Source: JAASSS01 sp021767745
Lineage (GTDB): Bacteria; Pseudomonadota; Gammaproteobacteria; UBA5335
Assembly: GCA_034189165.1 (NCBI GenBank)
Contig: JAXHVN010000019.1
Span: 1 to 14,948, forward strand
DNA: 14,948 bases
Direction of reading: 5' to 3'
Shown here piece after piece: positions 1 to 7,287 of the stretch. The notes under the pieces were generated by a model, which saw only the letters and a program-made list of their open reading frames with translations, was not told the DNA's origin and did no database searches. Within the stretch, counting starts at the first letter, position 1. Each line of letters opens with the position of its first letter. The translations under genes were made by a program, and so were the position numbers.

Positions 1-3
1 GCG

Positions 4-438
4 CTAGGCCGACAGCAGCCGCAGCGCCCACTCCAGCGCCCCGCGCACCCGCGGGCCGAGCAACGCCCGGGCCTGCTCGGCGGCGACCCAGCGCAGCTCG
101 TGATGCTCATAGCGGCCGGTCTGCGGGTTCGGCCGGATCTCGGCCTGCTGCGGACTGGCCAGCCGCGCGAGGTAGTAGCAGGCGATCTTGCCGCGGCGGG
201 TATAGGGCGGGGTCCGGTAGCAGCAGGACCCCCAGCGGAAGTCCAGCGCCGTGAGGGCGGTCTCCTCGGCCACCTCGCGCTGCGCCGCCGCCAGCGGCGT
301 CTCGCCCGTTTCCAGCTCGCCCTTGGGAAAGTCCCAGTAGTGATAGCAACGCGCCAGCAGGAACTCCGGCGGCTCGCCGCGCACGATGATCACGCCGGCC
401 GACAGCGGCGCGGGCAGGCGGGCCCCGAGCGAACTCAT
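4..438 (-). CDS. Nudix hydrolase, Ap4A hydrolase-like
   Basis: A 144-residue Nudix protein. The Nudix box is complete apart from one usual glycine: G40, E46, R54, E55 and E58-E59, with alanine where the signature's last Gly sits. The catalytic Mg-binding glutamates are present. The preceding YxxWDFPKG segment (residues 34-40) resembles the bis(5'-nucleosyl)-tetraphosphatase branch, which splits dinucleoside polyphosphates such as Ap4A, so that is the favoured substrate class; other nucleotide substrates cannot be excluded. No signal peptide or membrane segment, so cytoplasmic. Its ATG (436-438) overlaps the stop of the upstream HNH-type gene in an ATGA junction, so it is probably translated by coupling; the base context before the ATG has no good ribosome binding site. 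The family call is firm and the substrate is inference. Confidence 0.9.
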   Translation of the reverse strand: MSSLGARLPAPLSAGVIIVRGEPPEFLLARCYHYWDFPKGELETGETPLAAAQREVAEETALTALDFRWGSCCYRTPPYTRRGKIACYYLARLASPQQAEIRPNPQTGRYEHHELRWVAAEQARALLGPRVRGALEWALRLLSA

Positions 439-764
439 CGCCGCCGCGGCCGGCGCACGCGCGGCGAGAGCTCGGCCGGCCGCGCCGCCAGCCAGCCGAC
501 GAAGCGGGCGATGTCCGGATGGGCCAGCAGGGCCTCGCGACTGGAGTAGTGCTCGCCCAGCGCCCGCTCGGGCAGCACCGCATGCACATGGCGATGACAG
601 GGCGAACAGAGCATCAGCACGTGCGTGCGCAGCGCCTCACGGCCGTAGCGGCGGCGGAATCGCGCCTGCCGGTGCAGCCGGCGCGGGATCAGATGATGCC
701 GCGTCAGCCGTGCGGGGCGTGCGCACAGACCGCAGACCGGCGCCTGATCTCTCGCTGCTTCCAT
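435..764 (-). CDS. small HNH endonuclease-type protein
   Basis: A 109-residue basic protein with the zinc/HNH arrangement: C11-x2-C14, the H23-H24 pair followed by LIPR, then C53-x2-C56-H57 and H61. The two CxxC pairs probably bind a structural zinc, and HH...H would form the beta-beta-alpha metal active site. Small proteins of this shape are annotated as HNH endonucleases in many proteobacteria, but I know of no demonstrated substrate. The frame stays open to an ATG at 869; I chose the ATG at 762-764 because homologous-looking sequence begins just before C11, the purine-rich AGAGGG lies directly upstream, and the upstream extension looks like non-coding sequence. The C-terminus is Arg-rich (RRPRRR), suggesting nucleic-acid contact. 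Its stop overlaps the start of the Nudix gene, so the two are probably one transcript. Confidence 0.8.
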   Translation of the reverse strand: MEAARDQAPVCGLCARPARLTRHHLIPRRLHRQARFRRRYGREALRTHVLMLCSPCHRHVHAVLPERALGEHYSSREALLAHPDIARFVGWLAARPAELSPRVRRPRRR

Positions 765-889
765 CCCTCTACCATGGGCGCCCTGGCGCAGAGCGCAACC
801 CGCCCCGGCCACGGGCCACGCCCGCGGCACCTTGCACCGGGCGCATCGAAGCCCATCTTGGACATTCACCCGCAGCCTGCGAGATCACC

Positions 890-1543
890 ATGCTCGGATT
901 CCTGCACAAGCCCCGCCTGCCCGACCCCGGCACCGCCCTGCCCGGCCGCGAGACGCCGATGCAGATCCCGGCCGCGCACGCCGTGCACGGTCGCCCGCTG
1001 GCCGGGCCGTTTCCGCCCGGGCTGCGGCAGGTGCAGTTCGGCCTCGGCTGCTTCTGGGGCGCCGAGCGACGCTTCTGGTCACTGCCGGGCGTCTACACCA
1101 CCGCGGTCGGCTACGCCGGCGGTCAGACGCCGCATCCCACCTACGAGGAGGTCTGCTCGGGGCGGACCGGGCACACCGAGGCGGTGCTGGTGGTCTACGA
1201 CCCGGCCGTGATCGGCCTGCCGCAACTGCTGGCGACCTTCTGGGAGAGCCACGATCCGACCCAGGGCATGCGCCAGGGCAACGACGTCGGCACCCAGTAC
1301 CGCTCGGCGATCTACGCGCAGGACGATGCCGATCTGGCCACGGCCGAGCACAGCCGGCAGGTGTTCGAGGCGGCGCTGGCCGAGCGCGGGTTGGGCTCGG
1401 TCACGACCGAGATCGCCCTGGCCGGCCCGTTCTATTACGCCGAGGGTTATCACCAGCAGTATCTGGAGAAGAACCCGGGCGGCTACTGCGGCCTCGGCGG
1501 CACGGGCGTGTGCTATCCGGCCGCCGAGGCGACCGGGCGCTGA
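890..1543 (+). CDS. msrA: peptide-methionine (S)-S-oxide reductase MsrA
   Basis: A 217-residue MsrA, close to the 212 residues of the E. coli enzyme and sharing its long N-terminal arm (PADALPGR-like and TPM segments). It reduces methionine-S-sulfoxide in oxidised proteins using thioredoxin. The catalytic GCFWG motif has C54, and the C-terminal GYCGLGGTGVC provides the resolving cysteines C200 and C208, so the three-cysteine relay is intact. The conserved YAEGYHQQYL segment is present. No signal peptide, so cytoplasmic. ATG at 890 was chosen because the E. coli-like N-terminus begins there; only a weak purine run precedes it. The gene diverges from the HNH gene and ends one base from the stop of the convergent membrane-protein gene. 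Confidence 0.96.
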   Translation: MLGFLHKPRLPDPGTALPGRETPMQIPAAHAVHGRPLAGPFPPGLRQVQFGLGCFWGAERRFWSLPGVYTTAVGYAGGQTPHPTYEEVCSGRTGHTEAVLVVYDPAVIGLPQLLATFWESHDPTQGMRQGNDVGTQYRSAIYAQDDADLATAEHSRQVFEAALAERGLGSVTTEIALAGPFYYAEGYHQQYLEKNPGGYCGLGGTGVCYPAAEATGR

Positions 1544-1544
1544 G

Positions 1545-2225
1545 CTACCAGCGCTCGATCGCCGTCGCGGCGGCGGCGTTCTCCGGCCGGGCAAGCAGTC
1601 CGCTGGCGCCCAGCCCCACCTCGTAGATGGCACCGTCCGCCATCGGCAGATAGACGGCACTGCCGTAGCGGGCACTGACCGGCGAGGGGATCGGCAGTGC
1701 AGCCGGCCAGTGGGCCTGGGTGGCTGCAGCCCAGCGATCCAGCGCTACCCACGCCGCCAGCGGCCCGGCCGGTTCGAGCGAGACCAGCGTGGGCGGCGTG
1801 CGCCGCGCCTGTGCCGGGTCGGCGAAACGGCCACCGAGGCGATCCAGCCGATACACCGGCGTTGCCCCCAGCAGCCGCAGCCACGGCGCCCAGACGATGA
1901 CGCGGGCCTCGAGCTGCCACTGATCGCCGTGCAATTCGAGCAGCCAGGGCGGTCCCTCGCTCGGCGTCAGCCGGACCCGGTACTGCTGCGGGCCGAGCTC
2001 GGCGAAGGCCAGTCGCGCCACCGGCACCTCCGGCGCCAGCCGCTGCCAGGACTGCAGTGCAAGGCCCAGCCCCATGGCCAACAACCCGGCCGCCAGCAGC
2101 GGCAAGCCGCCGAGCAGCAGCGCCACCGCGAATACCGGCTGGCGGCGCAGGCGGCGCATGGCCAGCAGGATCAGGCCGCCGCCCGCGCCGAACGCGAGCA
2201 GGGCCACCACAACCGTCGTCGTCAT
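1545..2225 (-). CDS. conserved membrane-anchored protein of unknown function
   Basis: About 226 residues. Two hydrophobic helices lie in the first ~55 residues (about residues 2-20 and 30-52), followed by a soluble domain with alternating short strands. The end is strongly patterned (RYGSAVYLPMADG, then YEVGLGASGLLARP) and ends in AIERW. From memory, proteins with this tail in Pseudomonas and Xanthomonas relatives are labelled 'cation/multidrug efflux pump', but nothing here looks like a known pump: two helices and a probable extracytoplasmic domain do not make a transporter, so I give no function. Of two nearby ATGs, 2225 has AGAGG six bases upstream, while 2231 abuts it; a longer start at 2282 is also open. 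It diverges from lptM and converges on msrA with one base between the stops. Confidence 0.75.
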   Translation of the reverse strand: MTTTVVVALLAFGAGGGLILLAMRRLRRQPVFAVALLLGGLPLLAAGLLAMGLGLALQSWQRLAPEVPVARLAFAELGPQQYRVRLTPSEGPPWLLELHGDQWQLEARVIVWAPWLRLLGATPVYRLDRLGGRFADPAQARRTPPTLVSLEPAGPLAAWVALDRWAAATQAHWPAALPIPSPVSARYGSAVYLPMADGAIYEVGLGASGLLARPENAAAATAIERW

Positions 2226-2286
2226 CGTCATCCTCTGTGCGTCCTGCCGTGCCGCGTCCGGCGCCGGTGCCGGGGCGGTCATCTCG

Positions 2287-2292
2287 TATACT
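2287..2292 (+). promoter_or_regulatory. possible -10 box upstream of lptM
   Basis: TATACT matches five of six consensus -10 bases and stands out in a GC-rich divergent spacer, 28 bases before the lptM ATG. I see no convincing -35 box at the normal distance, so this is a candidate only. Confidence 0.35.
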
Positions 2293-2320
2293 GCCGGGCT
2301 TTGTTGTCGGGGCCTTTGCC

Positions 2321-2467
2321 ATGTCTGGCGCCTATTCCCACCGGCGCGTGCGCCGCTCGCTGCTGCTCGTGCTGTGCTGCTGCCTGCCACTGCTCGGCTG
2401 CGGCCAGCGCGGTCCACTCTATCTGCCGGACGAGCCGCCCGCGGCTGCCGACGAGGCCGCCGGATGA
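2321..2467 (+). CDS. lptM: LptM-like outer-membrane lipoprotein (YifL family)
   Basis: A 48-residue lipoprotein: a basic start (HRRVRR), a hydrophobic helix rich in Leu and Cys (residues 14-25), and the lipobox LLGC with C27 as the lipidated residue. The mature part starts CGQRGPLYLP, the hallmark of the LptM/YifL family (E. coli CGLKGPLY). In E. coli, LptM binds the LPS translocon LptDE and helps LptD form its correct disulfides. Family members commonly sit directly before lysA or dapF, as here. The stop overlaps the lysA start by four bases, which supports both the reading frame and cotranscription. A TATACT box lies upstream. The family is very short, so the length is normal. Confidence 0.9.
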   Translation: MSGAYSHRRVRRSLLLVLCCCLPLLGCGQRGPLYLPDEPPAAADEAAG

Positions 2468-3723
2468 AGCCCTTCGACTACCGGCACGGCCGCCTGCAGG
2501 TCGAGCAGGTGGACCTGCAGACGCTGGCAGAGATCCACGGCACGCCCGCCTACGTCTACTCCGCCGCCGCGCTGCGGGCCAACTACGGCGCGCTGGCGGC
2601 CGCCTTCGGCCCGCAGCCGCACCGCATCTGCTACGCAGTGAAGGCGAACGGCAACCTGGCGGTGCTGCAACTGCTGGCCGGGCTCGGCGCCGGTTTCGAC
2701 ATCGTCTCGGTGGGCGAACTCGAGCGCGTGCTGCTGGCCGGCGGGGAACCGGAGCGCATCGTCTTCTCCGGCGTCGGCAAGCGCGAGGCGGAGATGCGCC
2801 GGGCGCTGGAGGTGGGCATCGGCTGCTTCAACGTCGAGTCGGCGAGCGAGCTGCGCCGGCTCGACCGGCTCGCGCAGGCGCTGGGCCAGCGGGCGCCGGT
2901 CTCGCTGCGGGTCAATCCGGACGTGGATGCCGCCACCCATCCGTACATCGCCACCGGCCTGAAGGAGAACAAGTTCGGCATCGACATCGACCGCGCCGCC
3001 GAACTGTATGGCCAGGCCGCCGCCATGCCGGGCATCCGCCTGGTCGGCATCGACTGTCACATCGGCTCGCAGCTGACCACGCTCGCGCCCTTCGTGGATG
3101 CGCTCGAGCGCGTGCTCGCCCTCTACGATCGACTGCAGGCGCAGGGCATCGAACTGGCGCATATCGACGTCGGCGGCGGCCTCGGCATTCGCTATCGCGA
3201 CGAGCAGCCGCCGGCTGCCGCCGCCTGGGTCGGCGCGCTGCGCGAGCGGGTCGGGGGCCGGCCGGTGGCGCTGTGGCTGGAGCCGGGCCGGGCGATCGTC
3301 GGCGAGGCCGGCGTACTGCTGACGCGGGTCGAATACCTGAAGGTGCAGCAGGGCCACCACTTCGCCATCGTCGACGCCGGCATGAACGACCTGCTGCGTC
3401 CCTCGCTCTACCAGGCCTGGCACGACATCCTGCCGGTCAGCCCGCGCCGGGACGAGCCGCCGCCGCCGGCCTGGGACATCGTCGGCCCGGTCTGCGAGAC
3501 CGGCGACTTCCTCGGCAAGCAGCGTGAGCTGGCGCTGGCGGAAGGTGACCTGCTGGCGGTGATGAGCGCCGGCGCCTACGCCTTCACCATGGCGAGCCAG
3601 TACAACGCCCGGCCCCGCCCGCCCGAGCTGCTGGTGGACGGCGCGCACGTGCACGTCGCGCGCGCGCGAGAGACGCTGGCGGACCTGTGGGCGGGCGAGC
3701 GGCTGGCGGACCTGCCGGCATGA
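2464..3723 (+). CDS. lysA: diaminopimelate decarboxylase
   Basis: A 419-residue PLP enzyme of fold type III that decarboxylates meso-diaminopimelate to lysine, the last step of lysine synthesis. Visible signatures: the PLP lysine K60 in YAVKAN, H199 in the CHIGSQ motif, the phosphate-binding glycines G237-G239, EPGR from E273, and the active-site C344-E345 of CETGD, contributed across the dimer. The DAGMNDLLRPSLY segment and the C-terminal YNARPRPPE segment are typical. Length is usual for the family. ATG 2464 is fixed by the ATGA overlap with lptM; the gene also ends in an ATGA overlap with polA. dapF, often the next gene in gammaproteobacteria, is absent here. Confidence 0.97.
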   Translation: MKPFDYRHGRLQVEQVDLQTLAEIHGTPAYVYSAAALRANYGALAAAFGPQPHRICYAVKANGNLAVLQLLAGLGAGFDIVSVGELERVLLAGGEPERIVFSGVGKREAEMRRALEVGIGCFNVESASELRRLDRLAQALGQRAPVSLRVNPDVDAATHPYIATGLKENKFGIDIDRAAELYGQAAAMPGIRLVGIDCHIGSQLTTLAPFVDALERVLALYDRLQAQGIELAHIDVGGGLGIRYRDEQPPAAAAWVGALRERVGGRPVALWLEPGRAIVGEAGVLLTRVEYLKVQQGHHFAIVDAGMNDLLRPSLYQAWHDILPVSPRRDEPPPPAWDIVGPVCETGDFLGKQRELALAEGDLLAVMSAGAYAFTMASQYNARPRPPELLVDGAHVHVARARETLADLWAGERLADLPA

Positions 3724-6452
3724 GCGTGCCGGGGCCGACGCCCCTGCTGCTGGTCGACGGCAGCAGCTACCTGTACCGCGCCTTCCATGCGCTGCCGCCG
3801 CTGACCAACAGCAAGGGCGCGCCGACCGGCGCGGTGTTCGGCGTGGGCAACATGCTGCGCAAGCTGGTCGGCGAATACCGGCCGGAGCGGGTGGCCGTGG
3901 TCTTCGATGCGCCCGGCAAGACCTTCCGCGACGAGCTGTTCGCGGCCTACAAGGCCAACCGGCCGGCCATGCCGGACGACCTGGCACGGCAGATCGAGCC
4001 GCTGCATCGGCTGGTGCGGGCCCTGGGCCTGCCGCTGCTGATGGTGCCGAACGTCGAGGCGGACGATGTCATCGGCACGCTGGCCCGACTGGCCGGCGAG
4101 CGCGGCATGCGCACGGTGATCTCCACCGGCGACAAGGACATGGCGCAGCTGGTGAACGGCCACGTCACGCTGGTCAACACCATGAGCGACACCGTGCTCG
4201 ATCGCGCCGGGGTGCTGGAGAAGTTCGGCGTGCCGCCGGAGCGCATCGTCGACTATCTCGCGCTGATCGGCGACAGCAGCGACAACATCCCCGGCGTTCC
4301 GAAGGTGGGCCCCAAGACGGCAGCCAAGTGGCTGACGGCCTACGAGTCGCTGGACGGCATTCTCGCCCATGCGCAGGAGATCGGCGGCAAGGTCGGCGAG
4401 TCGCTGCGGGCGCACCTCGATCAGCTCGCGCTCTCGCGCCAGCTGGCCACGATCCACTGCGAACTGACGCTGCCGGTAACGCTGGATGCGCTGGTGCCGG
4501 CCGCCCCGGACACCGCGGCGCTGCACGCGCTGGCGAGCGAGCTGGAGGTCGGTTCCTGGTTGCGCGAGGTCGATCGCGGTGGCTTCGTGCCCGCTGTCAG
4601 CGGCGCGCCCGTACCCGTCCCGGTGCCACCCGCGCAGCCGACCGCGGCCGACTACGAGACGATCCTCACGCCCGAGCGGCTGGCGCACTGGCTCGACCGG
4701 CTGGCGGCGGCGCCACTGTTCGCCTTCGATACCGAGACCACCAGCCTCGACTACATGGTGGCCGAGATCGTCGGCGTCTCCTTCGCCCTCGAGCCCGGCG
4801 AGGCCGCCTACGTGCCGCTGGCACATCGCTACATCGGCGCGCCGGCGCAGCTCGACCGCGACACGGTGCTGGCTCGATTGCGGCCGCTGCTGGAAGCCGA
4901 GACGCCCGCCAAGGTGGGGCAGAATCTCAAGTTCGACCGCAACGTGCTGGCCAACCACGGCATCACGCTGCGCGGCATCGCTCACGACACCATGCTGCAG
5001 TCCTACGTGCTCAACAGCATGGCCCGCCAGCACGACCTGGATTCGCTGGCCCTGCGCGAACTGGGCCACCAGACCGTGCGCTTCACCGACATCGCCGGCA
5101 AGGGCGCCAAGCAGCTCACCTTCGACCAGATCGAGATCGACATCGCCGCCCCCTATGCCGCGGAGGATGCCGACATCGCCCTGCGCCTGCACCAGCGGCT
5201 GTGGCCCCGGCTGCAGGCAACACCAGATCTGGCCGACGTCTATCGAACCTTGGAGATGCCGCTGGTGCCGGTACTCTCGCGCATGGAGCAGACCGGCGTG
5301 CTGGTCGACTGCGCGATGCTCGCCCGCCAGGGCGTGGAACTGGACAGCGCCATCGGCGAGCTGGCCCGCCAGGCCTGCGCCGAGGCCGGTTGCGAATTCA
5401 ACCTCGGCTCGGCCAAGCAGCTGCAGGAAATCCTGTTCGAGCGCCTCGGCCTGCCGGCGCGGCGCAAGACGCCCAAGGGCGTGCCCTCCACGGCGGAGGA
5501 CGTGCTGCAGGAGCTGGCCGCCGATTACGCGCTGCCGGGGCTGATCCTCGAGCATCGGGCGATGTCCAAGCTGAAGTCGACCTACGTCGATCGCCTGCCG
5601 CGCCAGGTCTGTGCACGCACCGGCCGCATCCACACCAGCTATCACCAGGCGGTGGCGGCCACCGGGCGGCTGTCCTCGTCCGATCCCAACCTGCAGAACA
5701 TTCCCATCCGCACCGAGGCCGGTCGGCGCATCCGCCAGGCCTTCATCGCGCCGCCCGGCCAGCGCCTGCTGGCGGCGGACTATTCGCAGATCGAGCTGCG
5801 CATCATGGCGCACCTGTCCGGCGACGCCGGCCTGCAGCAGGCCTTCGCGAGCGGCCAGGACGTGCATCGGGCCACCGCCGCGGAGGTGTTCGGGCTGGCG
5901 CCCGAGGGGGTCGCGCCCGAGCAGCGCCGCGCCGCCAAGGCGATCAACTTCGGCCTGATCTACGGCATGTCGGCCTTCGGCCTCGCCCGCCAGCTCGGCA
6001 TCGAGCGCGGGGACGCCCAGCGCTACATCGACCGCTACTTCCAGCGCTATCCCGGCGTGCGGGCGTTCATGGAGCAGATGCGCGAGCAGGCGCGGGAGGC
6101 GGGCTACGTCAGCACCGTGTTCGGCCGGCGCCTGTACCTGCCGGAGATCGCCAGCCGCAACGCCGCCCGGCGGCAGTACGCCGAGCGCACGGCGATCAAC
6201 GCGCCGATGCAGGGCACGGCCGCGGACATCATCAAGCGCGCGATGATCGACATCGATGACTGGCTGCAGCGCGAGCGGGTGCCGGCCCGGATGCTGATGC
6301 AGGTGCATGACGAGCTGGTGTTCGAGGTACGCGAGGACTTGGCCCCGGAGCTCGGCGAGGCCGTGCGTGCCCGCATGCAGCACGCCGCCGAGCTGGCGGT
6401 GCCGCTGGAGGTCGAGGTCGGCATCGGTGCCAATTGGGATGAGGCGCACTGA
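3720..6452 (+). CDS. polA: DNA polymerase I
   Basis: A full-length 910-residue Pol I (E. coli 928) for Okazaki fragment processing and repair. The 5'-3' nuclease domain (about 1-300) has D13 in LLLVDGSS, EADDVIGT, STGDKDMAQLV and the helix-hairpin-helix GDSSDNIPGVPKVGPKTA. The 3'-5' proofreading domain looks active: D337-x-E339 (DTET), QNLKFDRNVL and YAAEDAD. In the polymerase domain, motif A has D687 (DYSQIELRIMAHLSGD), motif B has K740 and Y748 (KAINFGLIYGMS), and motif C has D864-E865 (QVHDELVFEV), all offset by a constant 18 from E. coli numbering. The ATG overlaps the lysA stop by four bases; no strong ribosome binding site is obvious, so translation is probably coupled to lysA. It converges on engB. 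Confidence 0.98.
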   Translation: MSVPGPTPLLLVDGSSYLYRAFHALPPLTNSKGAPTGAVFGVGNMLRKLVGEYRPERVAVVFDAPGKTFRDELFAAYKANRPAMPDDLARQIEPLHRLVRALGLPLLMVPNVEADDVIGTLARLAGERGMRTVISTGDKDMAQLVNGHVTLVNTMSDTVLDRAGVLEKFGVPPERIVDYLALIGDSSDNIPGVPKVGPKTAAKWLTAYESLDGILAHAQEIGGKVGESLRAHLDQLALSRQLATIHCELTLPVTLDALVPAAPDTAALHALASELEVGSWLREVDRGGFVPAVSGAPVPVPVPPAQPTAADYETILTPERLAHWLDRLAAAPLFAFDTETTSLDYMVAEIVGVSFALEPGEAAYVPLAHRYIGAPAQLDRDTVLARLRPLLEAETPAKVGQNLKFDRNVLANHGITLRGIAHDTMLQSYVLNSMARQHDLDSLALRELGHQTVRFTDIAGKGAKQLTFDQIEIDIAAPYAAEDADIALRLHQRLWPRLQATPDLADVYRTLEMPLVPVLSRMEQTGVLVDCAMLARQGVELDSAIGELARQACAEAGCEFNLGSAKQLQEILFERLGLPARRKTPKGVPSTAEDVLQELAADYALPGLILEHRAMSKLKSTYVDRLPRQVCARTGRIHTSYHQAVAATGRLSSSDPNLQNIPIRTEAGRRIRQAFIAPPGQRLLAADYSQIELRIMAHLSGDAGLQQAFASGQDVHRATAAEVFGLAPEGVAPEQRRAAKAINFGLIYGMSAFGLARQLGIERGDAQRYIDRYFQRYPGVRAFMEQMREQAREAGYVSTVFGRRLYLPEIASRNAARRQYAERTAINAPMQGTAADIIKRAMIDIDDWLQRERVPARMLMQVHDELVFEVREDLAPELGEAVRARMQHAAELAVPLEVEVGIGANWDEAH

Positions 6453-6479
6453 CGCGGCGCACTGCCGGCGCCCAGCGCT

Positions 6480-7112
6480 TCAGCCCGACGCCCGATCCGC
6501 CGGCGGCGCGGCCGGTCCCTCCAGCGCCAGCACCGCCGCCAGCTGTGCGCGTGCCTGCTCCACGCCCGTGCCCTTGAGGGCCGAGAACAGCTGCACGTGC
6601 GCGATCAACGGCGTCTGGCCCAGCTGGCGCCGCGTCTGTCGCAGCGCCGTCAGGCCCGCTTGGTTGCCGAGCTTGTCGGCCTTGGTCAGCAGCAGGTGGC
6701 AGGGCAGCTCGGCGGCAGTGGCCAGCTCCAGCAGCTGCAGATCCAGCGGCCCGAGCGGGCGGCGTGCATCCATGATCACCACCACGCCGCGCAGCGACCG
6801 ACGGTCCTGCAGATAGCCGCTCACCACTTGCCCCCAGTGCCGACGCTGCGCCTCGGGCACCTTGGCATAGCCGTAGCCCGGCAGGTCGACCAGCCGCACG
6901 GTGTCGGTCAGACGGAAGAAGTTGATCAGTTGCGTGCGGCCCGGTGTGCGGCTGGTCCGCGCCAGTCCACGCCGCCCGGTGATGGCGTTGATGGCGCTGG
7001 ACTTGCCCGCGTTGGAGCGGCCGGCGAAGGCGAGTTCGGCGCCCTCGTCCGGCGGCAACTGGTGCAGCTGGCTGGCACTGGTCAGAAACTCGATCCGGCC
7101 GAACGGATTCAT
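6480..7112 (-). CDS. engB: ribosome biogenesis GTPase EngB/YihA/YsxC
   Basis: A 210-residue Era-like GTPase needed for assembly of the large ribosomal subunit. All GTPase boxes are seen: G1 GRSNAGKSS (K37), the G2 threonine-rich loop near residues 53-60 (TSRTPGRT), G3 DLPGYG (D76-G81), G4 TKAD (143-146) and G5 SALK (177-180). Length matches E. coli YihA (210 residues). The Ala-Pro-rich tail after about residue 195 is probably disordered. The gene converges with polA, an arrangement known from E. coli and Pseudomonas, and diverges from cytochrome c4. The ATG at 7110-7112 is preceded only by a weak GAG. Confidence 0.97.
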   Translation of the reverse strand: MNPFGRIEFLTSASQLHQLPPDEGAELAFAGRSNAGKSSAINAITGRRGLARTSRTPGRTQLINFFRLTDTVRLVDLPGYGYAKVPEAQRRHWGQVVSGYLQDRRSLRGVVVIMDARRPLGPLDLQLLELATAAELPCHLLLTKADKLGNQAGLTALRQTRRQLGQTPLIAHVQLFSALKGTGVEQARAQLAAVLALEGPAAPPADRASG

Positions 7113-7147
7113 GGCTCGATCTCGTGGGCCCGACAGGGCGGGGCGGT

Positions 7148-7177
7148 TTGACCCTGCCGGGCCGGTTCCGGTATAGA
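7148..7177 (+). promoter_or_regulatory. sigma70-like promoter for cytochrome c4-dsbA
   Basis: TTGACC (7148-7153, five of six -35 bases) and TATAGA (7172-7177) are separated by 18 bases. The overlapping TAGAAT (7174-7179) is a closer -10 match but gives a 20-base spacer. Transcription would start near 7184, leaving a leader of about 100 bases. Confidence 0.55.
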
Positions 7178-7227
7178 ATTGCGCGCTTTTGGCGAGGGCG
7201 GTGCGTGTGGCGCCGGCCGTCGCCGCA

Positions 7228-7256
7228 GCAGTCTACTGCACCCGGGAGCCCCCCGG
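7228..7256 (+). other. two small stem-loops in the cytochrome c4 leader
   Basis: GCAG 7228-7231 can pair with CTGC 7236-7239, and CCGGG 7242-7246 with CCCGG 7252-7256. Both stems are short (4 and 5 pairs) and could be chance in GC-rich DNA. They lie upstream of a clear AGGAGA ribosome binding site (7274-7279). Confidence 0.25.
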
Positions 7257-7287
7257 AGCCAGACGCCGCTTTCAGGAGATATCCGGC

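Noticed and set aside
765..869. N-terminal extension of the HNH gene to ATG 869
   Set aside because: The extra residues look like non-coding GC-rich sequence and no ribosome binding site supports that start; ATG 764 gives the usual length of such proteins.
765..889. Promoters in the spacer between the HNH gene and msrA
   Set aside because: TTGCAC (832-837) and TTGGAC (858-863) resemble -35 boxes, but neither has an acceptable -10 box at 16-18 bases.
1326..3527. A 733-codon plus-strand frame over msrA and lysA
   Set aside because: It is out of frame with both msrA and lysA and has Arg/Pro-rich composition with no recognisable motif.
3576..6449. A 957-codon minus-strand frame opposite polA
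   Set aside because: Low-complexity shadow of polA; all polymerase motifs are on the plus strand.
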